Shown one piece after another: positions 7,490-16,408 of a DNA stretch of 33,452 nt. The notes under the pieces were generated by a model. That model was not told where the DNA came from. It worked only from the letters and a program-made list of their open reading frames with translations, and ran no database searches. Origin of the DNA: Muribaculaceae bacterium (GTDB taxonomy: Bacteria > Bacteroidota > Bacteroidia > Bacteroidales > Muribaculaceae); assembly GCA_029060725.1 (NCBI GenBank), contig JAIDTL010000030.1:1-33452 (forward strand). Reading direction: 5' to 3'. Numbering within the stretch: the stretch's first letter is position 1; each line of letters begins with the position of its first letter. The position numbers and the translations under genes are program-made.

Positions 7490-8884
7490 TTATAAGGTTC
7501 TTGGATCGGTGATGACTCCTGTCACTGCTGCTGCCGCTGCCACAAGAGGACTTGCAAGCACAGTCCGTGCGCCAGGTCCCTGACGACCTTCGAAGTTTCT
7601 GTTAGAGGTAGAGACAGAAAGTTTGCCTGCCGGAATCTTATCATCATTCATAGCCAAGCAAGCAGAGCATCCGGGTTGACGGATTTCAAATCCGGCTTCT
7701 TCCAAAACCTTGTCAAGGCCCTCCTCTTTAATTTGATCATATACCATCCATGAGCCGGGGACAAGCCAAGCCGTGACGCTATCGGCTTTCTTTCTTCCTT
7801 TTGCTATGGAGGCAAAAGCCCGGAAGTCTTCAATTCTGCCGTTAGTGCAGGCGCCAAGGAATACATAATCCACCGGCACCCCAAGAAGTTTTTGTCCCGG
7901 CTTAAAGCCCATATAGTCAAGGCTCTTTAGATACGATGCCTTTCCTGCTTCCGGCACAGTGTCAAGAGCAGGAATCGTCTGGGTGATGCCAATTCCCATT
8001 CCGGGATTAGTGCCGTATGTGACAAACGGCTCGATATCTTCTGCTTTGAATGTCAGTTCCTTGTCAAAGACTGCATCATCGCCGCTCTTGAGAGTCTTCC
8101 AATATTCCACTGCCTTATCCCATTCTTCTCCTTTAGGCGCATACTCACGCCCTTTTATATATTCAAATGTCACCTCATCCGGAGCAATGAAACCACCGCG
8201 GGCACCCATCTCTATTGAAAGATTGCAAAGCGTCAGACGCCCTTCCATCGAAAGATTTCTCACTGCCTCGCCGGCATATTCTACAAAATATCCGGTTGCT
8301 CCGGATGTAGTGAGCTTTGACATCAAGAAAAGCGCAACGTCTTTTGCGGTCACATCCTTTCCAAGCTTTCCTTCGATATTTATCCTCATGGATTTAGGCT
8401 TCTGCTGAAGGATACATTGGGATGCAAGCACCATCTCAACTTCAGACGTACCGATCCCAAATGCTACAGCACCCATTGCCCCATGTGTCGAAGTATGCGA
8501 GTCGCCACATACGATTGTCATTCCCGGCAATGAAAGGCCTCGCTCCGGACCCACTACATGGATGATGCCATTCTTGGGATTCATCATTCCGAAATGCTCC
8601 AGACCAAATTCCTCTGCATTGCGCGAGAGGGTATCGACCTGAGTTTTGCTGATTGGATCCTCTATCGGCTTGTCCTGGTCATGTGTCGGTGTATTATGGT
8701 CCGGCATACAAAAGATGTTGCCCGGACGGAAACATTTGATACCACGGCGACGCATACCCTCAAAGGCTTGCGGACTTGTCACCTCATGACAATACAGGCG
8801 ATCAATGTACAACTGCTCAGGACCATCTTCCACATGCTGCACTACATGCTTATCCCAAATCTTATCAAACAGAGTGTTTGCCAT
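7490..8884 (-). CDS. leuC: 3-isopropylmalate dehydratase large subunit
   Basis: The 464 residues are full length for LeuC. The three [4Fe-4S] cysteines are visible: Cys346 in FLGACTNGR, and Cys406 and Cys409 in [10 protein letters not shown]. The active-site segment [15 protein letters not shown] (about 125-139) and the C-terminal [12 protein letters not shown] (425-436) are intact. It is the first gene of the leuC-leuD-cimA operon. A CAAAATTA box at 8924-8931 reads TAATTTTG on the minus strand and suits a Bacteroidota -7 element about 40 bases ahead of the start. Confidence 0.97.
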   Translation of the reverse strand: MANTLFDKIWDKHVVQHVEDGPEQLYIDRLYCHEVTSPQAFEGMRRRGIKCFRPGNIFCMPDHNTPTHDQDKPIEDPISKTQVDTLSRNAEEFGLEHFGMMNPKNGIIHVVGPERGLSLPGMTIVCGDSHTSTHGAMGAVAFGIGTSEVEMVLASQCILQQKPKSMRINIEGKLGKDVTAKDVALFLMSKLTTSGATGYFVEYAGEAVRNLSMEGRLTLCNLSIEMGARGGFIAPDEVTFEYIKGREYAPKGEEWDKAVEYWKTLKSGDDAVFDKELTFKAEDIEPFVTYGTNPGMGIGITQTIPALDTVPEAGKASYLKSLDYMGFKPGQKLLGVPVDYVFLGACTNGRIEDFRAFASIAKGRKKADSVTAWLVPGSWMVYDQIKEEGLDKVLEEAGFEIRQPGCSACLAMNDDKIPAGKLSVSTSNRNFEGRQGPGARTVLASPLVAAAAAVTGVITDPRTL

Positions 8885-9199
8885 ATCTTTATACTTAAGT
8901 TAATATTTTTACCTTAGAAATTGCAAAATTAATCTAAATTCCATAGAAATCCTAATATTCCAATCATTTTCATAATAAAAAAATATCAATTAATCCCCAA
9001 AATTTCGTCATCTTTGCATTTATGAACTACATAAACTCTAAAATCTATAATATCCAAAACCACAACCCCATGATTCCTTAAGATTATGAAGAGCAGGATG
9101 GAGCTATAGAAGAAGACTGATTTTTATAGCTGATTATATATATAATGACCAAAAATACTAAAAAAAATGGCGTGTTGCTTAATTTTTTGGGATTCAATA
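8885..9199. other. Divergent intergenic region between leuC and the HU gene
   Basis: This AT-rich stretch holds the leuC -7 box at its left end. It has a weak promoter-like CATCTTTG (9009-9016) on the plus strand, followed by a 19-codon ORF (9022-9081, MNYINSKIYNIQNHNPMIP), and a 7-bp hairpin AGCTATA (9102-9108)/TATAGCT (9125-9131). The small ORF is Ile/Asn-rich but has no leucine run and no clear attenuator. Nothing else was recognised. Confidence 0.4.
8924..8931 (-). promoter_or_regulatory. Probable -7 element of the leuC operon
   Basis: On the minus strand this reads TAATTTTG, a match to the Bacteroidota -7 consensus TAnnTTTG. No good TTTG is seen 19-20 bases upstream, so the -33 element is weak or different. 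Confidence 0.5.
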
Positions 9200-9230
9200 T
9201 TTGATAGACTGAATTTTTTCACTAATTTTG
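9200..9230 (+). promoter_or_regulatory. Promoter of the HU gene
   Basis: TTTG (9200-9203), 19 bases, then TAATTTTG (9223-9230): a full match to the Bacteroidota -33/-7 pattern. It lies about 43 bases ahead of the start codon. Confidence 0.8.
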
Positions 9231-9273
9231 CAGTCTGAAAACAAAATACAACTTATAATACTTCGTTAGAGAT

Positions 9274-9552
9274 ATGACAAAAGCAGAAATCGCAAACGAA
9301 ATTGCAAAGAAGACTGGTATCGACAAATCTACTACAATAGAAGTCATCGAACAGTTCATGAATGTAGTAAAAGACAGCCTCGCTCACGGTGAAAACGTAT
9401 ATCTCCGTGGTTTCGGTTCTTTCATCATCAAAGAAAGAGCTGAAAAGACAGCTCGCAACATCACTAAGAACACAGCTGTCATCATCCCGGCTCACAACAT
9501 CCCGGCTTTCAAACCGGCCCCCGTATTCAAGGAAGCTGTCGCTAAGGGTTGA
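9274..9552 (+). CDS. HU-family DNA-binding protein
   Basis: The 92-residue protein is normal HU length. It starts with the dimerisation helices (MTKAEIANEIAKKTGIDKST) and has the diagnostic VYLRGFGSFIIKERAEKTAR (residues 43-62), then the beta-arm with NPxx-like INKxx replaced by AHNIPAFKPAPVFKEAV at the end. HU dimers bend and compact DNA without strong sequence preference. It is a single-gene unit with its own promoter and a strong terminator. Confidence 0.95.
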   Translation: MTKAEIANEIAKKTGIDKSTTIEVIEQFMNVVKDSLAHGENVYLRGFGSFIIKERAEKTARNITKNTAVIIPAHNIPAFKPAPVFKEAVAKG

Positions 9553-9576
9553 TACTGATCGTCGACAAAACAATCT

Positions 9577-9615
9577 TAAAAGTCCCACTGATGCCATTCA
9601 TCAGCGGGACTTTTA
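9577..9615 (+). terminator. Terminator of the HU gene
   Basis: TAAAAGTCCC (9577-9586) pairs with GGGACTTTTA (9606-9615), and inside it CTGATG pairs with CATCAG. The T-run is within the 3' arm, and the A-run gives a T-run on the other strand, so it may also serve the convergent PepSY-like gene. Confidence 0.9.
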
Positions 9616-9651
9616 GTATCATGTTTTATTATTTTAGTTATATGTTATTTT

Positions 9652-10089
9652 TCACTCGTCGTAACGGATGAATTTACCTTTTTCCGTAAATCTTACGTCT
9701 TTGCCATTCGAGAGCTCCACTTCATATCCATAGTTTTTCTTTTCTATACTTGTCACTTTGGCTTTTGACTGGTTTTCGCTCACAAATGTAATGATTGGAT
9801 TTGGTATCAGGTCGGAAGGCACAGCCGAAGAGGGAGCCACCTCTACTTCTTTCCAATTGCCATGCTTGTCGAAAGAAATTTCACTTCCATCTGTCATCAC
9901 CACATCATACTCTCTGATGTGACCAAAATCTTTGCCAATCTTTATATGGCTGACTTTCGACTTGAAATTATCTTTCAAGATTGTCTGTGCCTCTGCCGGA
10001 AGTATGTTGACATCGCGTGAGTAATTGTTTTTTGCTGAAGCGGTTAAGACTCCGATGACGACTGCGAGAAATAAAAATAACTTTTTCAT
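9652..10089 (-). CDS. Secreted PepSY-like (beta-lactamase-inhibitor-like) protein
   Basis: This 145-residue protein has a signal peptide (MKKLFLFLAVVIGVLTASA) followed by two PepSY-like units. The first, about residues 30-85, has ILPAEAQTILKDNFKSKVSH and YDVVMTDGSEISFDKHGNWK; the second, about 95-145, ends in YEVELSNGKDVRFTEKGKFI. This layout is that of the Bacteroidales PF11396-type family, which resembles the beta-lactamase inhibitor BLIP in fold but has no proven enzyme target. Location is probably periplasmic. It stands alone, convergent with HU. Confidence 0.85.
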   Translation of the reverse strand: MKKLFLFLAVVIGVLTASAKNNYSRDVNILPAEAQTILKDNFKSKVSHIKIGKDFGHIREYDVVMTDGSEISFDKHGNWKEVEVAPSSAVPSDLIPNPIITFVSENQSKAKVTSIEKKNYGYEVELSNGKDVRFTEKGKFIRYDE

Positions 10090-10204
10090 AGTATTAAATG
10101 GTGTTGGGTGTGTTTAATTTATTCTTTATCCTTAAAATGCCTTTACTATCTACAATGTTCACGCTTAACAAAAATGTAAACACATCTCAACAATTATGCA
10201 ATAA

Positions 10205-10237
10205 AAGATGGTGCTCGCTATTGGCAAGCACCATCTT
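10205..10237 (-). terminator. Terminator of the large secreted protein gene
   Basis: AAGATGGTGCT (10205-10215) and AGCACCATCTT (10227-10237) form an 11-bp perfect stem with an 11-base loop, 20 bases past the stop codon of the minus-strand gene. A short T-run follows on that strand (TTTTAT). Confidence 0.9.
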
Positions 10238-10257
10238 AATCATATTATTTCATCTTT

Positions 10258-11856
10258 TTACTCGGCAGTAAGAACCTTGCTCCGCACTATAGTGCCATCG
10301 CTATAAGTAGCTACTTTGATAGCGATTCCGGCACTCTTGCCACTGAGAGGGCGTCCCTGAAGGTCGTACCATTTCACATCTACAGGGGAGCCTTCTATTG
10401 TAGCTGCAGAAGTCGGATCGCCCCAGTAGCCCATCTGGCTGTAGACGTCTTCACCATTTTCATTGACATAGATGCTGCGGATGCCTACACTTTTCACTTC
10501 TCCATCATAATCGAAATACACAGTGTGATCTTCCGGATCCTCAATCGTCATCCAGATATAATACCAGTCACAGAACAGATAAGGTATGCGCGACGTCCTA
10601 CCTAAATTCCATTCTTCGTATGAGATGTCGAAATATTGCAATTCTCCGTTTACGTATACTTCATAGAAAAGATTTTCCATATTAAGCATATTTCCTTCTA
10701 CATCTACATTGGGAATCATAAACCATACACGCTTACCCCAATCATCGTTGATATATTCCAATCCGTAAGGCGCTGCTGGAGCTGTCGCCGGATTCCTATG
10801 CTGAAGATAGATAGAAACATCATCATAGAAATATAGAGGGAACAATTCATTGGGAGTTGAATTTATGATATAGCCTCTCACCATAGAAAGTTTACCCTCT
10901 TCAGCATCATAGTCAAAAATGGCACTGTCGGCATATCTCGCCACTTGAATCTGCTCGCCATCTTCGTTTTCCTCCATAGAGAATTCCGCACCACAGAAAT
11001 AACTGTAATAGTAAATCTCCATGTCAGCTCCGAGATACTGTCCGGAAGGGAATGTCACCTTTCCGTCGGCTATCTTACCCTTCACCCATGCCTCAGGAAG
11101 CGAACGATCTAAACCATTTATGTAGAAATCATCGCCATCAATCGCAACATGCACTAAATTGTTCCTGAATCCGTCAAACATAACCCAGTTTGCTACGGCA
11201 ATACCTTCTGGCACAGCAACTGGCTCAGCTTTGGCTGGCACCATCTTTATATCACGGTCGCCAAACCCTTTCCAAATCCAGACGGCATTTCCTTCCACTG
11301 TCTCATCCGGAGTATGCACACACACTCCCAAAAGCATCTTAGGATCTGCAGAAGTCAAAGACCCATCTTCTCCAATATTCAAGACGTAGCGGCAATCGTC
11401 TGTCACCACAAAAGTACCGACGTTATTCTCATTGATTTCCACTTTCATAGGAGCAAGATATACTATGAGCTCTTCTTCATAATCTTCATCATACTCCACA
11501 TAGATCGCCTGCACTCCATTCATCACGAGAGTATTGCCTTCACGCTCGAATCGTGTCCAAGTATTGACCGGATATTCCGATGCCATGTGGCTCAGATAGA
11601 CATAGCCGTCTTCCCCCTCTACCATCTGCACCACCGATCCAAGTATTTGACCATGAGTAGCTTGGAAAGCTGTGGTCACAAAGCCATCACACGTACGGTC
11701 GAGCCATGAAAGCTCTCCATCGGGAGCATCAAAAATCACTTTATCGTCCACTTGCGGAGCATCCATCTTCACTTGCGGGGCGTACGCAACGTTTGTCGCC
11801 TCCATTGAGAAGGCTGCAGCCGCGACAGCTGCAAATACGGTAAAAAACTTATTCAT
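10258..11856 (-). CDS. Large secreted protein of unknown function with sorting-like C-terminus
   Basis: From ATG 11856 the product is 532 residues with a signal peptide (MNKFFTVFAAVAAAAFSMEA). An upstream ATG at 11865 adds only MTL. The body is acidic and rich in Tyr, Trp and Asp/Glu, probably all beta, with no catalytic motif I recognise. The last 45 residues (VDVKWYDLQGRPLSGKSAGI, then KVATYSDGTIVRSKVL) resemble the C-terminal beta-domain of Bacteroidota secreted proteins (type-A sorting-like: x-Y-D-L-x-G-R ... G-I-x-I-x-x ... x-K-V-L). It is divergent from the rhamnogalacturonan lyase across a 200-base gap, so shared control with that operon is possible but unproven. A CAAAATTA box (11930-11937) reads TAATTTTG on its strand. 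Confidence 0.75.
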   Translation of the reverse strand: MNKFFTVFAAVAAAAFSMEATNVAYAPQVKMDAPQVDDKVIFDAPDGELSWLDRTCDGFVTTAFQATHGQILGSVVQMVEGEDGYVYLSHMASEYPVNTWTRFEREGNTLVMNGVQAIYVEYDEDYEEELIVYLAPMKVEINENNVGTFVVTDDCRYVLNIGEDGSLTSADPKMLLGVCVHTPDETVEGNAVWIWKGFGDRDIKMVPAKAEPVAVPEGIAVANWVMFDGFRNNLVHVAIDGDDFYINGLDRSLPEAWVKGKIADGKVTFPSGQYLGADMEIYYYSYFCGAEFSMEENEDGEQIQVARYADSAIFDYDAEEGKLSMVRGYIINSTPNELFPLYFYDDVSIYLQHRNPATAPAAPYGLEYINDDWGKRVWFMIPNVDVEGNMLNMENLFYEVYVNGELQYFDISYEEWNLGRTSRIPYLFCDWYYIWMTIEDPEDHTVYFDYDGEVKSVGIRSIYVNENGEDVYSQMGYWGDPTSAATIEGSPVDVKWYDLQGRPLSGKSAGIAIKVATYSDGTIVRSKVLTAE

Positions 11857-11986
11857 AAGCGTCATATTATTGTTAAAATTTTTCTTTACAAATCATCTCC
11901 CTACACCACACCTTCCTCCTTTCGCTCTGCAAAATTACTAAAAATTCCTAAATATACATCTACAGTACATGTATAAACCATATAAT

Positions 11987-12018
11987 TTTGCACAATAATG
12001 AAATTTTTTATATCTTTG
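11987..12018 (+). promoter_or_regulatory. Promoter of the rhamnogalacturonan operon
   Basis: TTTG (11987-11990), 20 bases, TATCTTTG (12011-12018), a full match to the Bacteroidota pattern about 48 bases ahead of the PL11 start. An overlapping TAATTTTG at 11983-11990 could be a second, weaker start. Confidence 0.75.
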
Positions 12019-12066
12019 AAAAATTTTTTGAGTATTACCACTAATAACTAACCCTACATTCTGACA

Positions 12067-13938
12067 ATGATGAAAAAAAACATCATCCCATTGCTTATGC
12101 TCGGCGCGGCATTCTCGCTGAATATCGCCCCTGCTCACGCACAATCCCGCTACGATTTCGCTAAATTGAAAATGGAAAATCTTGGCCGTGGAGTAGTAGC
12201 TGTACGTGAATCGCCCGATAAAGTCAATATATCTTGGCGCTATCTATCGCAAGATCCGGAATCGCAATCTTTCGACGTCTATCGAGACGGAAAGAAAATC
12301 AACAAATCTCCAATCACAGACGCCACTTTCTTTACCGACAATTATAAAGGCTCAAAACCTGCCGTATATGAGGTGCGCCCAACTAAAGGAAAACTGACCG
12401 GCTCATATACCCTCCCGGTTGATGCTCCGCTGGGATACATCGACATCCCATTAGACCGCCCCGCACTTGGCGTAGACTTCTGGGGCAAAGAATATTTCTA
12501 TAATGCCAACGACGCTTCATTAGGAGACGTAGATGGCGATGGAGAATACGAAATTATTCTCAAATGGGATCCCACTAATTCTCATGACAATGCCCACGAT
12601 GGGTTCACCGGACCTACTTATCTTGACTGTTATAAACTTGACGGCACTAAACTATGGCGAATCAATCTCGGAGAAAACATTCGCTCCGGTGCCCACTACA
12701 TACAGTTTATGGTATATGACCTTGACGGCGACGGCTGTGCAGAAGTAGTCTGCAAGACAGCCGACGGCACCATCGATGGCACCAACCGGCTTATCGGAGC
12801 GCATAAAGCTGACTGGCGCAATATGAAGGGGCGCATCATCGCAGGACCCGAATATCTAACTGTATTCAACGGGAAGACCGGGGAAGCGATGAGCACTGTC
12901 GACTATCAACCTGCTCGTGGCGAACTCAAAGATTGGGGCGACAGCTATGCCAACCGGAGCGAACGCTATCTGGGAGCCATTGCATATCTCGACGGTGTCC
13001 ATCCTTCTGTCATCATGTGTCGTGGCTATTATGCAAAAACCGCACTGGCTGCCTACGATTGGGACGGCAAGGAACTGAAACTTCGCTGGATATTTGACTC
13101 AACCACTCCGGGCAATGAAGCCTACGGCGGACAGGGCAACCACAATCTTCGCATAGCAGACGTCGACGGAGATGGTTGCGACGAGATTATCTACGGACAA
13201 ATGACCGTTGACAATGACGGCACCGGACTCTATAGCACCGGTATGTATCATGGAGATGCCATTCATCTTCTTTCCGATGTCAACAATGAGAAATATTACG
13301 TCTGGGGATGCCACGAAAACAAAAAAGATGGCACATCCCTCCGCGACGCTGCCACCGGAGAAGTAATACTCCGCTATCCAAGCAACAAGGATATCGGTCG
13401 CTGTATGGCAGGAGACATCGATCCTAATCACGAAGGAGTTGAAGTATGGTCGCCAAGCAGCGGAGGTTTAAGATCTTTCACAGGTGAAATCATATCTCCG
13501 CAAAAGGAATTTCTCAGTGAAATGAAGAGTATGCTTCCTGTAAACTTTTGTGTCCTTTGGGATGGCGATTTACTCACCGAACTTCTCGACCACACTACTA
13601 TCTCAAAATATAATTGGGAGACCGGCAAAGCTGACGAACTGATTAAATTCGAAGGAGTCGTTTCAAACAATGGCACTAAGGGCAATCCATGCCTCCAGGC
13701 AGACATGCTCGGCGACTGGCGAGAGGAAGTGATATTCAGGACTCCCGACAATCAATCACTTCGCATTTATGTGACTGATTATCCTACAGATTATCGATTC
13801 CATACATTTATGGAAGACCCTGCATATCGTGTCAGCGTGGCTAACCAGAATGTAGCCTACAATCAGCCGGCTGAACCCGGCTTCTATTTCGGTCCCGATC
13901 TAAAAGGCCGCAAATTCAGAGGCACTATTGTAAAATAA
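12067..13938 (+). CDS. Rhamnogalacturonan lyase, family PL11
   Basis: The 623-residue protein matches the length and landmarks of PL11 lyases (YesW/YesX type). After a signal peptide ending in AHAQ comes an N-terminal beta domain (MENLGRGVVAVRESPDKVNI), then the eight-bladed propeller with DVDGDGEYEIILKWDPTNSH, DGFTGPTYLDCYKLDGTKLW, NIRSGAHYIQFMVYDLDGDG and further D-x-D-G-D-G calcium loops (DVDGDGCDEIIYGQ). PL11 enzymes cleave the GalA-Rha bond of the rhamnogalacturonan-I backbone by beta-elimination, leaving unsaturated galacturonyl ends. The next gene encodes the matching GH105 hydrolase. The protein is exported to the periplasm or cell surface. ATG 12067 and 12070 are adjacent and equivalent. 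Confidence 0.95.
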   Translation: MMKKNIIPLLMLGAAFSLNIAPAHAQSRYDFAKLKMENLGRGVVAVRESPDKVNISWRYLSQDPESQSFDVYRDGKKINKSPITDATFFTDNYKGSKPAVYEVRPTKGKLTGSYTLPVDAPLGYIDIPLDRPALGVDFWGKEYFYNANDASLGDVDGDGEYEIILKWDPTNSHDNAHDGFTGPTYLDCYKLDGTKLWRINLGENIRSGAHYIQFMVYDLDGDGCAEVVCKTADGTIDGTNRLIGAHKADWRNMKGRIIAGPEYLTVFNGKTGEAMSTVDYQPARGELKDWGDSYANRSERYLGAIAYLDGVHPSVIMCRGYYAKTALAAYDWDGKELKLRWIFDSTTPGNEAYGGQGNHNLRIADVDGDGCDEIIYGQMTVDNDGTGLYSTGMYHGDAIHLLSDVNNEKYYVWGCHENKKDGTSLRDAATGEVILRYPSNKDIGRCMAGDIDPNHEGVEVWSPSSGGLRSFTGEIISPQKEFLSEMKSMLPVNFCVLWDGDLLTELLDHTTISKYNWETGKADELIKFEGVVSNNGTKGNPCLQADMLGDWREEVIFRTPDNQSLRIYVTDYPTDYRFHTFMEDPAYRVSVANQNVAYNQPAEPGFYFGPDLKGRKFRGTIVK

Positions 13939-13954
13939 AATTAAAAATGTGTGA

Positions 13955-13966
13955 GGGCGAAAGCCC
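13955..13966 (+). other. Short GNRA-loop hairpin between lyase and GH105 genes
   Basis: GGGC, GAAA loop, GCCC. The stem is only 4 bp, but GNRA tetraloops are stable. There is no T-run, so it is more likely an RNA-stability or repeat element than a terminator. Confidence 0.4.
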
Positions 13967-13981
13967 GAAAATAAATAAATC

Positions 13982-15343
13982 ATGAAAAATAAAAACTTAG
14001 CAATCTTAGCACTCATCGCCCTCGCAGCATGCGGCAAAAGCGAGCAAAAACAAGCTGAGCAGGAAATCAACGACTCTACTACCCCACTCCATCTGCTACA
14101 GCCTGATTACAAGACACCCTACGGACAACTGAATCCTGACTCAGTCAAAGCCGATATTGACCGCGTCTTCGCCTACATCGACGAAGTGACTCCGGCAAAG
14201 ATGACAGACGGAAAAGTGAATCAAGGCACATATCGCCTGACAAGCTATGAATGGGCTGTAATGTACGACGCTCTCCTTGACGCAGCAAAGATTACCGGCG
14301 ACAAGAAATATTCTGATTATGTGAGCGACCGCATCCGCTTCCTTGCCGAGGAAGCTGACAAAGCCGGCGACGTGTCTGAAGATGGACAGCTACGCCAAGT
14401 GAAAGACCCTCGCACTCTTGATGATGCCGGGGCAATGGCTGGTGCTTGGATGCGGGCAGCCATGGCTGACTCTACTCTTAAAATATCCCCTTACATTGAG
14501 CAATATTGGGCTGTGGTGGAGCAAAGTCCGGTGCATCTTGCTGATGGGACTATAGCCAGAAATCGTCCTCATTATAATGCCATCTGGCTTGATGATATGT
14601 TTATGGCACTTCCATCTATGGCTGTCAGAAGCAAATACAAAGACCATCCTGAGCAGCTTGACGAGGCTGCCCGCATAGCCACAGGTTTCTTCAAGCGAAT
14701 GTGGATGCCCGAAAAGAATATCTTCCGCCATGGATATCTGGAAGATGCCGACCATCAGCCATCAATGGCATGGGGACGCGCAAATGGCTGGGCAATACTC
14801 ACTCTTTGTCAGCTCCTCGACTATCTGCCGGAAAATCATCCAAAGAGAGCTGAAATTCTCGATATTTACAGAAAGCACGCTGCCGGATTAGCGGAACTTC
14901 AAGGCATCGATGGATTCTGGCATCAGCTTCTCGACCGTCCGGAGACATACGAAGAGACTTCCGCTACCGCTATCTTTGCTTACGCTCTTGCCCATGGCGT
15001 CAACGAAGGTTGGCTGGAGGCTACTACCTACGGACCCGTGGCTCAGTTGGCTTGGGAAGCCGTTTCTACCAAGATTAATCAAAAGGGTGAAGTAGAAGGG
15101 GTATGTGTAGGCACCGGAATGGGCTTCGACCCGGCTTATTACGCCTATCGCCCAGTCAGCGTAAAAGCTGCCCACGGATATGGCCCCGCAATTTGGGCTG
15201 GTGCAGAAGTCTACCGCATGCTCAAAGACAATCATCCCTACGTCAACGACAGCGCCGTCCACTACTACGATGTAGACCCGGAAGCAACAATGCCACTCTT
15301 CAGCCTCGACAAGGATGGCAAAGCCATCGAAATCCGCCATTAA
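13982..15343 (+). CDS. Unsaturated rhamnogalacturonyl hydrolase, family GH105, lipoprotein
   Basis: This 453-residue protein has a lipoprotein signal ending in LAAC-G (Cys17), so it is probably anchored on an envelope membrane. The (alpha/alpha)6-barrel of GH105 is recognisable: GTYRLTSYEWAVMYDALLDA, WLDDMFMALPSMA (the DD pair includes the likely catalytic Asp), SMAWGRANGWAILTLCQLLD, DGFWHQLLDRPETYEETSAT and VCVGTGMGFDPAYYAYRPVS. GH105 enzymes hydrate and release the delta-4,5-unsaturated galacturonyl residue produced by lyases such as the PL11 just upstream. The gap to the lyase is 43 bases with a small GGGC-GAAA-GCCC hairpin (13955-13966). Confidence 0.93.
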   Translation: MKNKNLAILALIALAACGKSEQKQAEQEINDSTTPLHLLQPDYKTPYGQLNPDSVKADIDRVFAYIDEVTPAKMTDGKVNQGTYRLTSYEWAVMYDALLDAAKITGDKKYSDYVSDRIRFLAEEADKAGDVSEDGQLRQVKDPRTLDDAGAMAGAWMRAAMADSTLKISPYIEQYWAVVEQSPVHLADGTIARNRPHYNAIWLDDMFMALPSMAVRSKYKDHPEQLDEAARIATGFFKRMWMPEKNIFRHGYLEDADHQPSMAWGRANGWAILTLCQLLDYLPENHPKRAEILDIYRKHAAGLAELQGIDGFWHQLLDRPETYEETSATAIFAYALAHGVNEGWLEATTYGPVAQLAWEAVSTKINQKGEVEGVCVGTGMGFDPAYYAYRPVSVKAAHGYGPAIWAGAEVYRMLKDNHPYVNDSAVHYYDVDPEATMPLFSLDKDGKAIEIRH

Positions 15344-15373
15344 CTACTTATTTTCAAACACTTGACAATTCAT

Positions 15374-15459
15374 ATAAGGTCGGAGACCTTATGATTATGT
15401 AAAAACCCCGGGCTTTAGCCTGGGGTACCCTGTCAAGAGTTCTATAGCCTCGGAGAGGC
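15374..15459. repeat. Cluster of three palindromic hairpins in the GH105-DUF4861 gap
   Basis: There are three consecutive perfect or near-perfect stems: ATAAGGTC/GACCTTAT with GGA loop (15374-15392), ACCCCGGGC/GCCTGGGGT with TTTA loop (15405-15426), and GCCTC/GAGGC with GGA loop (15447-15459). None has a proper T-run. They look like REP-type intergenic palindromes, and could also act as mRNA stability or processing sites inside the operon. Confidence 0.65.
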
Positions 15460-15505
15460 GCTTTATGGTTAAATCTTTTGTTTGAAATAAAATCCCAATA
15501 AAATC

Positions 15506-16408
15506 ATGAATAAATCAATTTTATCTGTCTCTCTCCTGTTAGGGCTCTCCATGTCGGCTTTTGCCCAGACAGACGCATATATAAAACTCCGCGATGAGAA
15601 AAAGACTCATCCCAGAATTGAAAGCATCACTTTCCCGGGAGATGCGAATACTCGCTATATGTATGATGCCATCTACGGTCACGGTGCCGTAATCGAAAAT
15701 CCATGGGTTGCCTACCGTGTATACATGGACAATCGCCAGAGCCTCGACCTATATGTGAAGCAAACTCCGCAACTTGAGCTCGACGTGACCGGATTTTACA
15801 CCACTCCGGAGCAACTTAAGGAAGGCTACGGGATTGATGTCCTTTGGGCTGGAAAGTCAATTGGAGCCGGCTCCTTCCGTGGACTTCAGAATGGACAGCC
15901 TATGACCATCGACACCGTTGCTTCTCGCACTCAGAAAGTGCTCGACGATCATACTATTCAGGTAATTGACAAAGATTGGATCTACAATGGACATCCCATT
16001 CAGATGACTCAGACTTATTCAATGTCTCCCAACAGCCGCGATCTATTTGTTGAGATTAAACTCGACGGATACCTCCCGGATGAAGTATTTGCCACCGGCA
16101 TTCAGAAACTCGAGACCGACAACCAAGGTTTCATCAATGCAGACGGCAGAGCTGCTTCATGGGGTAGTAATATTCCTGATAAAGGACATCCCGAGATTGT
16201 AGAACAAGTAGGTCTCGGCATTATTGTTGATCCTGAAAACATTGTAGCTACCGAGGAAACCGACCTTAACTATCTTGTGACAGTGCGTCCTAACAGCGAA
16301 GGAATAATACGCTATCGGGTCATCGCTGCCGGCGACAGGGAGAAAAACGGCTTCAATAATTACGGTGACTGGTCAAAATACATAAAATCCCTTAAATACA
16401 CCGAATAA
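15506..16408 (+). CDS. DUF4861-family secreted protein
   Basis: The 300-residue protein has a signal peptide (MNKSILSVSLLLGLSMSAFA). The body matches DUF4861 proteins often found in pectin loci: YMYDAIYGHGAVIENPWVAY followed by RVYMDNRQSLDLYVK, GYGIDVLWAGKSIGAGSFRG, and DREKNGFNNYGDWSKYIKSL at the end. The family probably has a beta-sandwich fold; no activity can be assigned from sequence here. It shares its last base with the first base of the GH2 start codon (TAATG), so the two are likely translated together. Its place between GH105 and GH2 ties it to rhamnogalacturonan use. Confidence 0.88.
   Translation: MNKSILSVSLLLGLSMSAFAQTDAYIKLRDEKKTHPRIESITFPGDANTRYMYDAIYGHGAVIENPWVAYRVYMDNRQSLDLYVKQTPQLELDVTGFYTTPEQLKEGYGIDVLWAGKSIGAGSFRGLQNGQPMTIDTVASRTQKVLDDHTIQVIDKDWIYNGHPIQMTQTYSMSPNSRDLFVEIKLDGYLPDEVFATGIQKLETDNQGFINADGRAASWGSNIPDKGHPEIVEQVGLGIIVDPENIVATEETDLNYLVTVRPNSEGIIRYRVIAAGDREKNGFNNYGDWSKYIKSLKYTE

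Noticed and set aside
9022..9081. 19-codon ORF ahead of the HU gene as an attenuation leader
   Set aside because: Four isoleucines are scattered and no terminator hairpin follows; the HU promoter lies downstream of it. It is listed only as part of the intergenic region.
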